DNA of 64,000 bases from Cyclobacteriaceae bacterium. GTDB taxonomy: Bacteria; Bacteroidota; Bacteroidia; Cytophagales; Cyclobacteriaceae. The stretch covers positions 496,001 through 560,000 of the forward strand of contig JAHBUC010000001.1 of NCBI GenBank assembly GCA_019638275.1, given 5' to 3'. Position numbers and translations under genes: made by a program. The notes below the pieces were generated by a model. It did no database searches and had not been told where the DNA came from. It saw only the letters and a list, made by a program, of their open reading frames with translations. Position 1 is the first letter of the stretch. Each line of letters begins with the position of its first letter. Of the stretch, positions 57,558-64,000 are shown piece after piece.

Positions 57558-60053
57558 TTAAGATTTTTGGTTACGTATTTCATTGGCGAGTTCAGCTATC
57601 CCTCTGCGGATGTCACCGCTCCACTTTTTGGCATAGGCCTGTACTTTTATTTTTTCTGATTCTTCCGTAGTGTAGGCCAAGTATTCTTCAAGCGATACCT
57701 CTGTCGCGTACACCTTGGACATCATACCTCCCAGACTGATAAATACTTCTTTGTATTTGCGGGTAGGATCGTTGGCTTTGTTGATTGAGAGCACAAGTGC
57801 TTTTTCTTTTTCGGTGAGTCCGAGTAATTCCTGTATCTGATCAAACTTGTTCTGGTACTTTGACTGATCGAGTAAAATCTTGCAATCGGAATTGTTGATG
57901 ATCGCCTGCTTGACAATAGGCGAACTGATAATGTCTTCTACTTCCTGTGTCACCACAATCGCCTCGCCATAAAACTTGCGGACGGTCTTGAACAGATACT
58001 TGATGTATTCGGCCATTCCTTCCTTGGCAATGGCTTTCCATGCTTCTTCAATCAGAATCATCTTGCGCACACCTTTGAGCTTACGCATCTTGGAAATGAA
58101 AACTTCCATAATTATGATGGTAACTACCGGAAAAAGGATCGGGTGATCTTTAATGTTATCAAGTTCAAAGACAATGAAGCGTTCACGGAGTAGCTCAAGA
58201 TTTTCACGGGCATTCAACAGGTAGTCGAATTCTCCACCTTTGTAATATGGACGGAGCACGTACAGGAAGTTTTCAACATCAAAGTCTTTTTCTTTTACGC
58301 GATCTTCTTTTAGAACGGCAACAAACTGTTCTTTCAGAAATTCGTAAAATGTGTCGAAGCATGGAAATAACTCCTTGTTAGCTTCTAGATGTTCATAATA
58401 CATCTTGAGTGAAATCGACAAGGCCACATACTCGGAGCGGTTGAATGTTTCGTCATCTTTTTTCCACAAAGCCAGGAGCAGCGTTTTGATGCTTTCTTTT
58501 TTCTCCGTATCGAGCGTGTCACCCTGGCTGATGTAGAACGGATTGAAGCGGATCGGGTTCTTTTCATCGTAGGTGAAGTAGTACCCATTCACCAGATCAC
58601 ATAGTCCTTTGTAGGAATGGCCTACATCCACGAGCACGACATGGGTGCCTTGTTCATAATAGGAGCGGACCATGTGATTGGTGAAGAAGGATTTACCTGA
58701 ACCCGAAGGGCCAAGGATAAATTTGTTCCGGTTGGTGCAGACACCTCGTTTGACGGGTTCATCGGAGATATCCACGTGGACAGGCTTACCGGTAAGCCTG
58801 TCACCCAACCGGATGCCGACAGCACTGGGCGATGACTGATAAGTAGTCTCAAGATTCAAAAAGCATGTAGCCTGTTCAGTAAACGTGTCGAACGTGTCAT
58901 TCATTGGAAAGTCAGCTTCGTTCCCCGGAAGCCCAGCCCAGAATATCTGTGGCGCTCCATCTGTTTCCTGCCGGGCGATGGCATCCATTTGAGCCAGCGC
59001 GGATGAGACCTGAGTCTTGAGTTCTTTGAGTTCGGGTTTGTTGTCCGTCCAGAGCAGTATATTATAGTGTGCCTTAACCGGAAGTCGTTGTGCTGAAATG
59101 GCTTCATTCAGAAAATCATTGGTCGCATCCCGACTGATGGCATTCTCTCTGGAATATGTTGCCAGCGACTGTAGTCGAAGACGTTTGCTTTCGAGTTGCT
59201 TGATGGTCTTATGGGCATCCTCGATGAAGATGTATTGATTGAAGATGTGATCGCAGGAAAGCAATTGTCCGAGCGGTGAGGCAAAGCCTACGCTGAACTT
59301 GGTCTTGTCAGTAGAAAACCGGTCATAGTTGATTCGTGAACCACACAATGACGGAAGGTCTTCCACATCGGAGAGCGAGTACAACTGACAGTGCGCGTCA
59401 CCGATCTTCAAATCGTCCTTGAAATGAATATCCTTGATCACTGCCGGAGCGGTTTCGGAAAGGAGGAAACAATAGCGTTCCAATAAGCCGGGCCTCACCT
59501 CCGTCCCCTCTCCGGAGGAGAGTGGGGCAATTTCATTGTCTGTAAGTCTTTTCAGTTTGACAAATCCACTATCCTTCAGTATCCTCTCGAATTGCCCTGC
59601 ACCATCAAAGAATTCCTGCATACGTTGTGGATTCATTGTCCCTTCCGGGACGATACTGGTGCGAATGAGGTTTGAGAAAATGGAACTGGACGGTTTTCGG
59701 TTTGCAGCCTTCCGGGTCAGCATGATGTAACACGAGTGATCTAGGTATGGACGTTCATTGAAGAACCGTTCACTTGATCTGGAAAGAAAGGACAACTCGT
59801 TACTTTCAAAGTCCGGCTTGTGCTTCCTTGACAGAAACCAATCCTGTTTGTGAAACACCGTTTGGTTGGGAAGAACCTTGATTGCTTTTACCAACACCTG
59901 GTGAAAGGCTTCATATTCTTGATCTGATAAGGTGAATATCTCCGGGAGTGTAGCCTTATAAGCAATCGTGATATCGCCCTGCTTGGAGAGAATGCAATCA
60001 TCTTCCACTTTCCAGATGGGGAATACCTTTTCAAATGATATCGGGTTTGCCAT
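57558..60053 (-). CDS. traG: Conjugation system ATPase TraG (VirB4-like), with a palindrome-derived insertion
   Basis: An 831-residue protein starting at MANPISFEKVFPIWKVEDDC, the standard TraG N-terminus; the frame is open 37 codons further upstream but overlaps traF. The ATPase domain has Walker A LGPSGSGKSFFTNHM, Walker B KMILIEEAWKAIAKEGM and the motif VVTQEVEDIISSP. Near residue 180 a segment APLSSGEGTEVRPG is encoded by a REP-type palindrome (59505-59527) inserted without breaking the frame. TraG powers assembly of the conjugation pilus and channel. Confidence 0.93.
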   Translation of the reverse strand: MANPISFEKVFPIWKVEDDCILSKQGDITIAYKATLPEIFTLSDQEYEAFHQVLVKAIKVLPNQTVFHKQDWFLSRKHKPDFESNELSFLSRSSERFFNERPYLDHSCYIMLTRKAANRKPSSSIFSNLIRTSIVPEGTMNPQRMQEFFDGAGQFERILKDSGFVKLKRLTDNEIAPLSSGEGTEVRPGLLERYCFLLSETAPAVIKDIHFKDDLKIGDAHCQLYSLSDVEDLPSLCGSRINYDRFSTDKTKFSVGFASPLGQLLSCDHIFNQYIFIEDAHKTIKQLESKRLRLQSLATYSRENAISRDATNDFLNEAISAQRLPVKAHYNILLWTDNKPELKELKTQVSSALAQMDAIARQETDGAPQIFWAGLPGNEADFPMNDTFDTFTEQATCFLNLETTYQSSPSAVGIRLGDRLTGKPVHVDISDEPVKRGVCTNRNKFILGPSGSGKSFFTNHMVRSYYEQGTHVVLVDVGHSYKGLCDLVNGYYFTYDEKNPIRFNPFYISQGDTLDTEKKESIKTLLLALWKKDDETFNRSEYVALSISLKMYYEHLEANKELFPCFDTFYEFLKEQFVAVLKEDRVKEKDFDVENFLYVLRPYYKGGEFDYLLNARENLELLRERFIVFELDNIKDHPILFPVVTIIIMEVFISKMRKLKGVRKMILIEEAWKAIAKEGMAEYIKYLFKTVRKFYGEAIVVTQEVEDIISSPIVKQAIINNSDCKILLDQSKYQNKFDQIQELLGLTEKEKALVLSINKANDPTRKYKEVFISLGGMMSKVYATEVSLEEYLAYTTEESEKIKVQAYAKKWSGDIRRGIAELANEIRNQKS
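59505..59527. repeat. REP-type palindrome inserted in frame in traG
   Basis: CCCCTCTCC-GGA-GGAGAGTGGGG forms a 10-bp inverted repeat with one bulged base. With its left flank GCCTCACCT it matches the intergenic copy at 60389-60407, which shows they belong to one family. Confidence 0.85.
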
Positions 60054-60057
60054 ACAA

Positions 60058-60375
60058 TTACTTACGGAGTTTTGTGAAGGATATTCTTGTAGTGCATTTG
60101 ATAAAGTCGGGAATGCTGCGGCAGGCCATCTTTTTGAGTAGTCCGTGCTGGCCGTATTTATCACTCATGCGATAGACGAACATGAACAAGCATGTTCCAA
60201 GTATCGCTGTAAGCGCCAGGCAGATGAACATATTCACTCCGATGATGTAGAGTACTGCAAAGAGGATCAACAGGCCGATGAGTCCGATCGCGAGATATGC
60301 GATGTACTGCGCCTTGAGGCCTTTGAACTCAATCGGCTTGTTGATCCCCTTGTTGATTTTGTATACGCTTGCCAT
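60058..60375 (-). CDS. traF: Conjugative transposon protein TraF (VirB3-like)
   Basis: About 105 residues from MASVYKINKGINKPIEFKGL; three extra codons upstream are possible. Two membrane helices follow (LIGLLILFAVLYIIG and ICLALTAILGTCLFMFVY), then a basic tail. The opening and the small size match the DUF4133/TraF family. It acts in the inner membrane with TraG, which starts 4 bases later. Confidence 0.92.
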   Translation of the reverse strand: MASVYKINKGINKPIEFKGLKAQYIAYLAIGLIGLLILFAVLYIIGVNMFICLALTAILGTCLFMFVYRMSDKYGQHGLLKKMACRSIPDFIKCTTRISFTKLRK

Positions 60376-60388
60376 AAGCCTCACCTAA

Positions 60389-60407
60389 CCCTCTCCGGAG
60401 GAGAGGG
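60389..60407. repeat. REP-type palindrome between traE and traF
   Basis: CCCTCTCC-GGA-GGAGAGGG is a perfect 8-bp inverted repeat 14 bases upstream of traF. On the plus strand it is followed by CTTTTTAAG, which could make it a weak terminator or attenuator. Confidence 0.85.
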
Positions 60408-60417
60408 CTTTTTAAGT

Positions 60418-60747
60418 TTAGAGTCCGAAAAATGATCTGAGTACGGTAGCGACAATGACCAGGAAGACACAGCTTCCAAACCATGCGGCTGCAACCTTGC
60501 CCGTGTCGGGATCACCGCTGTTCCATTTCTGATAAACTTTGACGGCTCCAACGAGTCCAAGCACTGCCCCGATGGCATACATGAGGTTTGTTCCCGTGGT
60601 GAAGTAGCTGCGTACACGCATAGTGGCTTCGTTGATACCTGCGTTGCCGTCTTGCGCTTCCGCTAATGTCCAGGTGATGAGATACACCAGTATAGCAAGG
60701 CCAAATGCCTTACCTTTTGTGATTGTGAATTGGATTACTTTTTCCAT
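60418..60747 (-). CDS. traE: Conjugative transposon protein TraE (VirB2-like pilin)
   Basis: A 109-residue protein with signal sequence (GLAILVYLITWTLAEAQ) and two hydrophobic helices (TNLMYAIGAVLGLVGAVKVY and WFGSCVFLVIVATVLRSFFG) separated by QKWNSGDPDTGK. This is the DUF4134/TraE layout. It is probably the pilin of the conjugation apparatus. It precedes traF in the usual order. Confidence 0.93.
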   Translation of the reverse strand: MEKVIQFTITKGKAFGLAILVYLITWTLAEAQDGNAGINEATMRVRSYFTTGTNLMYAIGAVLGLVGAVKVYQKWNSGDPDTGKVAAAWFGSCVFLVIVATVLRSFFGL

Positions 60748-60765
60748 AAGATATTGTTTTGTTGG

Positions 60766-61341
60766 TTATTGATGATCATTTATTGCAGTCCACCATGAGT
60801 TGATCTCCTGTTGATCAAAGTGATGTGTATTTGTGTTTTCACAGGACTCATAAATGAACTGGACTATTTGCGGCTGGAAATGTGTTCCGATAAACTGCGG
60901 ATAGTTAGAGATCAGTGTTTTGAATAGAGACACTCCTTCTTCCTTTGTGCCGAGTGTGATTATTTCCGAAAGTGATTTGATTTCGGCTTGAATGGCAATG
61001 AAGTCATCCAACAGAAGTTCTTCTCTTAGATCAATGACGGTGACTGGTTCTTCATCCTGAAGTAATGGCGCAACATTCAGTTCATCCACGTTTGTTACTT
61101 CTTCACGTGGAACAATGCTTTCACTTCCTTGCTCGTATCGAGCCATGCCCATTAGTGAATTGGATTCGTTTGAATCGATTTGATTTACTCTATTCTTCTG
61201 GACTGAATGATTTGGTTGCCTTTGTTTGAAGATGCTTGTGATTTCTTTGCTGTAAAGCAACAGCGTGGTGATAGCGTAGTAGCCACTAAGAAGTACGGCA
61301 ACCGTTGTAAAAAACTCTTGCCAGGAAATTGATTCGAGCAT
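60766..61341 (-). CDS. Single-helix membrane protein at the head of the tra operon
   Basis: A 191-residue protein with one N-terminal membrane helix (about 9-30, FFTTVAVLLSGYYAITTLLL) and a polar acidic cytoplasmic part (VTVIDLREELLLDDFIAIQA). Small proteins like this often stand before traE in Bacteroidetes elements; I have no functional assignment. Its start codon touches a perfect 10-bp hairpin (61341-61368). Confidence 0.72.
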   Translation of the reverse strand: MLESISWQEFFTTVAVLLSGYYAITTLLLYSKEITSIFKQRQPNHSVQKNRVNQIDSNESNSLMGMARYEQGSESIVPREEVTNVDELNVAPLLQDEEPVTVIDLREELLLDDFIAIQAEIKSLSEIITLGTKEEGVSLFKTLISNYPQFIGTHFQPQIVQFIYESCENTNTHHFDQQEINSWWTAINDHQ

Positions 61342-61368
61342 TGCCTTCGTGTTTGATTACGAAGGCAA
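61341..61368 (-). promoter_or_regulatory. Perfect hairpin abutting the start codon of the first tra-operon gene
   Basis: TTGCCTTCGT and ACGAAGGCAA form a perfect 10-bp stem with an 8-base loop. In the transcript it ends exactly at the ATG, so it would hide the translation start region or act as an operator. Confidence 0.65.
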
Positions 61369-61514
61369 AGGTGTGTGCTACGAAAGACTGATGTTCACAA
61401 GTTCGGGGGAAGATGTGAAAGATTTGTTTGTCGACAGACTAAAAACATCTTGTATCGAAAATTTATGCACGTGGCTTAAATAGATTCAACCACTTGTCGA
61501 CTACCGTAATATAA

Positions 61515-62213
61515 CTACACCTCCACGCAGATGAACGTCGTATTGTCACCTAGAATTCTATTGTCCAGCTCGATTAGCAGCTGCCGTCCAAATTCGTCGA
61601 GTGACTTGTACCTGATTGATATATCTCGAATATCTTCTTTACTAAGTGTATCATGAAAACCATCAGTTGAAAACAATATTCGATCGCCTGGAGAGAGGTC
61701 AAATTCAAATACCTGTGGGTAAAAGTTTTCTACTCGACCAACAGCACGCTCCAAAACGTTTTTACCTCGATGATGTTGACTTTCTATTAAATCAACTCTT
61801 CCTTCACGTACCAGTCTTCCTAATTCGGTATGGATCTCCGTAAGTTGCTTAATGCCGTTTCCTCGCAATACACAAACTCGGCTATCACCTACGTGAGCCC
61901 CTCGAATTACGGCGTTAGTAATAATTCCCCCGGTAAATGTAGTTGCTGACTTGGCACTACCAAATTTTTCTGTTGCGACCGTTATCAACCGTGCATTAAC
62001 ATTCTTGAGAAATGAAACTAAGTCTGGATTCGAAGATTCATTACAATACCATTCAAATTCTTCTTTTACAAAGTGGCTTGCAAATTCCCCGTTATCAAGT
62101 CCACCCACACCGTCAGCAACACACGCAAAAATCGTCTCTTTTCTTTCTATCACAGATAGCGAATCTTCATTGGTTTTCCTTGAACCTATTGTTGTGTATT
62201 TAATGACCTTCAT
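61515..62213 (-). CDS. PP2C-family Ser/Thr protein phosphatase
   Basis: A 232-residue phosphatase with the PP2C metal motifs: IFACVADGVGGLDNGEFASH, then GGIITNAVIRGAHVGDSRVC and RILFSTDGFHDTLSKEDIRD. It lacks a membrane segment. It removes phosphate from Ser/Thr residues, with the partner kinase as the probable main target. The ATG overlaps the kinase stop codon (ATGA), so the pair is translationally coupled. Confidence 0.93.
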   Translation of the reverse strand: MKVIKYTTIGSRKTNEDSLSVIERKETIFACVADGVGGLDNGEFASHFVKEEFEWYCNESSNPDLVSFLKNVNARLITVATEKFGSAKSATTFTGGIITNAVIRGAHVGDSRVCVLRGNGIKQLTEIHTELGRLVREGRVDLIESQHHRGKNVLERAVGRVENFYPQVFEFDLSPGDRILFSTDGFHDTLSKEDIRDISIRYKSLDEFGRQLLIELDNRILGDNTTFICVEV

Positions 62214-63514
62214 TTCTTACAAATCTGTTTAACCGCTTTTAGAATGTCCGGGTGCAAATCCGACTTTGAGTAACTGATTGAATGGGAAAGATGATCGAGG
62301 GCCCGGCAGAATTTTTTATCATCGATTCTTATTTCCATAATCATTCTCTGCAACAATCTCGGTTCGATTTCCCCTGCGAAGTACTTAATGGCTTTTCTTT
62401 CAACATACCAACGATTATGCGATGTGCCCATATAAAGTAGTGCAAACGCCCCTTCTGCCAAGACATCTACGCTGTTATTTTTCATAAATGCCGAAACTCT
62501 GTTAGCGATGGTATCACACATTTCAAAGTTGAATGATGCCGTCCGCACATGCTCGCAATAGACCTTTGCGATAAAGGACGAGTTGGCCTCGTCTTGCAAA
62601 ATGATTCCAATATGCTTCAAACCAATTTGTTCCAAGACAGAACTTTTTTCGGTTGCGTTCACCGAAGAACTCAAAAAGTTTGAAAGTTTCGATATGTCTT
62701 TTTCATCAAACTCACTGGTTTCTTTAGCAAGTGATTCTAAAACTATCTCGGCCGCCCGTGTCTTCGGAGTTGCCGGTATATTGGTAATTGAAGCTAGAGC
62801 TTCTCTAAAAGTTGCTACTGAAGAAAACCTTCGACGCGGATTCATCCTTGTTGCTCCTGCAAGGATGTCTGAGTATTCGTTGGTCTCCGAAATTTCATGA
62901 AGGGCAATTCTATTGGTTTGCCCCACGAAGTCATGTAGAATGCAGCCAAGTGAAAAGATGTCTGACTGAACGCTAGCGTACTTTAGATCCTGGGTAATCT
63001 CTGGAGCAGTATAAAGGTCGGTCGTTTTCGCCATTCCAGTTTGCGTAATGGTCGTAACTCCGGTCTGATTTAAAGACATGAGGCCAAAATCTCCGATTGC
63101 ATATCCGGTCTTTTTGAACCGTAGTACATTGGCAGGTTTCAAATCCCTGTGATATATCCCCAGTGCATGAAGTTCTTCAAGTCCCGCCATTATGTCTGAC
63201 AAGCAATTCCTGAAATTTCCTGAATGAAGCTCGTTTGATTGAATATCTTCCAGCATAGACGCCTCGGCAAGTGGCATGATGAATGCTGGCGGTTCGGTAT
63301 GTTCCACCTCCAGCACAGGCACGATATTGGGATGATCGATTTGCTCCTGATACTTCGCTTCTTTTATAAATCTTTTCTTTGCAATGTCTTCTAGCTCGGC
63401 CATGAAGGGGCTAATATGAAAGGTCTTCCGAGCATACTGCTTGCCTTTCTCCTCGACGATATCTACGATACCGAACCCACCTTGTCCTTTTCGCTTTACA
63501 AATTTATAGGCCAT
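62210..63514 (-). CDS. Hanks-type Ser/Thr protein kinase with helical C-terminal region
   Basis: A 434-residue kinase. It has the Gly-rich loop KRKGQGGFGIVDIV, the VAIK-type Lys in GKQYARKTFHI, the catalytic loop IYHRDLKPANVLRF, GDFGLMSLNQT and the APE region TAPEITQDL. The last 170 residues are helical and lack a membrane helix or known sensor domain. With the PP2C partner and the divergent XRE regulator it makes a compact signalling unit. Similar kinases occur in phage-defence systems, so a defence role is possible but unproven. Confidence 0.92.
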   Translation of the reverse strand: MAYKFVKRKGQGGFGIVDIVEEKGKQYARKTFHISPFMAELEDIAKKRFIKEAKYQEQIDHPNIVPVLEVEHTEPPAFIMPLAEASMLEDIQSNELHSGNFRNCLSDIMAGLEELHALGIYHRDLKPANVLRFKKTGYAIGDFGLMSLNQTGVTTITQTGMAKTTDLYTAPEITQDLKYASVQSDIFSLGCILHDFVGQTNRIALHEISETNEYSDILAGATRMNPRRRFSSVATFREALASITNIPATPKTRAAEIVLESLAKETSEFDEKDISKLSNFLSSSVNATEKSSVLEQIGLKHIGIILQDEANSSFIAKVYCEHVRTASFNFEMCDTIANRVSAFMKNNSVDVLAEGAFALLYMGTSHNRWYVERKAIKYFAGEIEPRLLQRMIMEIRIDDKKFCRALDHLSHSISYSKSDLHPDILKAVKQICKK

Positions 63515-63575
63515 TCAGAATCAATTCTCGTTCAAAATAAGTGTAAAAAGCCCAAATATAATAAAATTTTACATA

Positions 63576-63611
63576 TTGAGTTGACTAACAACTCAACTTT
63601 TTGTAGTTTTA
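63576..63611 (+). promoter_or_regulatory. Operator palindrome and promoter of the XRE gene
   Basis: TTGAGTTG-ACTAA-CAACTCAA (63576-63596) is a perfect 8-bp inverted repeat. TTG at 63581-63583 lies 20 bases before TAGTTTTA (63604-63611), which fits a -33/-7 pair apart from the last base. The ATG lies only 4 bases after the -7 box, so the mRNA may be leaderless or translation may begin at the later ATG (63625). Confidence 0.6.
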
Positions 63612-63615
63612 CCAT

Positions 63616-63960
63616 ATGGATGAAATGACATACGGCAAACTATTAAAAGAGCTCAGGCGCCAAAAAGGCGTGGCTCAACGCGATCTGGCAGCGGCGGTCG
63701 GGGTTGATTTTTCTTATATCAGCAAGATTGAGAATGATCGTTTACAACCACCATCTGCAGATACTACGATCAAGATTTGTGAAGTTCTGAATGTACCGAG
63801 TGAGGTGTTACTGTCCCTTTCCGGAAAAGTGAGTAGCGAAATACGCAATACTATCACCTCCAGTCAATCGGCCATTAAGTTTTTGAACGCTGTCAAAGAA
63901 ATGCAGCTTACAGATGAGGAGTGGGACAAGCTAACGACCAAACTAAAGAAGTTAAGGTAA
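63616..63960 (+). CDS. XRE-family transcriptional regulator
   Basis: A 114-residue protein with a textbook HTH: LLKELRRQKGVAQRDLAAAV, GVDFSYISKIENDRLQPPSA and IKICEVLNVPSEVLLSLSGK. A helical tail follows. It probably represses itself and the divergent kinase-phosphatase pair through the palindrome at 63576-63596 (inference). The next gene begins 3 bases after its stop codon, a spacing like that of the XRE/ImmA pair at 30 kb. Confidence 0.93.
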   Translation: MDEMTYGKLLKELRRQKGVAQRDLAAAVGVDFSYISKIENDRLQPPSADTTIKICEVLNVPSEVLLSLSGKVSSEIRNTITSSQSAIKFLNAVKEMQLTDEEWDKLTTKLKKLR

Positions 63961-63963
63961 CAC

Positions 63964-64000
63964 ATGCAATTAGATTTCTTTGATATTGATACGACACCGA
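63964..64000 (+). CDS. Start of the gene after the XRE regulator (cut by window end)
   Basis: An ATG at 63964, 3 bases after the XRE stop codon, opens MQLDFFDIDTTP up to the window end. Only 12 residues can be seen. By analogy with the XRE/ImmA pair at 30 kb the gene may encode an ImmA/IrrE peptidase, but the visible part shows no motif. Confidence 0.5.
   Translation, partial: MQLDFFDIDTTP

Overview
The window looks like a chromosome segment of a Bacteroidetes bacterium, probably of the Cytophagales/Cyclobacteriaceae type (inference). The evidence is promoter boxes of the form TTTG-N19-TAnnTTTG, A-rich start regions without strong Shine-Dalgarno sites, a Bacteroides-type tra operon (traE to traN homologues), and many outer-membrane barrels and signal peptides.

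Backbone, 1 to about 18.4 kb. The end of an outer-membrane protein gene is followed by a degenerate tRNA-Leu copy, tRNA-Leu(GAG) and tRNA-Leu(CAG), and a subtilisin-like protease. A compact minus-strand sulfur-compound cluster follows: metallo-beta-lactamase/rhodanese protein, thioredoxin, LysE-type exporter, SoxB-like hydrolase, rhodanese lipoprotein, periplasmic DsrE-like protein, outer-membrane channel, TsdA-like dihaem cytochrome, two half-size YeeE/YedE carriers and a TauE/SafE exporter. Together they suggest uptake and oxidation or detoxification of thiosulfate and persulfides. After it come a TPR histidine kinase, an ABC-F ATPase, a 42-bp tandem repeat flanked by REP-like hairpins, a frameshifted GIY-YIG gene, a histone H1-like/SWIB protein and a DinB-family protein.

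Integrative element, about 18.5 to 42.0 kb. It lies between two copies of a 14-bp sequence that looks like a tRNA 3' end, and carries a second 19-bp near-identical pair just inside. It starts with a tyrosine recombinase and ends with an excisionase-like HTH gene, an ATPase and small accessory genes. Its cargo is a defence island: a fusion of a cyclodeaminase-like domain to an ImmA/IrrE peptidase, an HNH protein, a membrane zinc-finger protein, a YCDD reverse transcriptase of the DRT type preceded by a highly structured non-coding leader, a Pycsar-like operon (LRAT-domain protein, membrane effector, class III cyclase, E2-like protein), a divergent XRE/ImmA regulatory pair with a 23-bp operator, and a type I restriction-modification operon containing a GmrSD-type DUF262 gene and a YgjP-like metallopeptidase.

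Conjugative element, about 42 kb to beyond 64 kb. It holds a RadC-type gene, a ComF-like gene, secreted and lipoprotein cargo, and a minus-strand tra operon with three homologous secreted helical proteins. A Ser/Thr kinase-PP2C pair divergent from an XRE regulator closes the window. Two homologous non-coding hairpins sit in front of two genes here, and a REP-type palindrome is inserted in frame in both traJ and traG.

The best candidates for something undescribed are the cyclase plus E2-like operon, the structured leader of the reverse transcriptase, the cyclodeaminase-ImmA fusion, and the paired structured leader elements at 42.7 and 48.7 kb.
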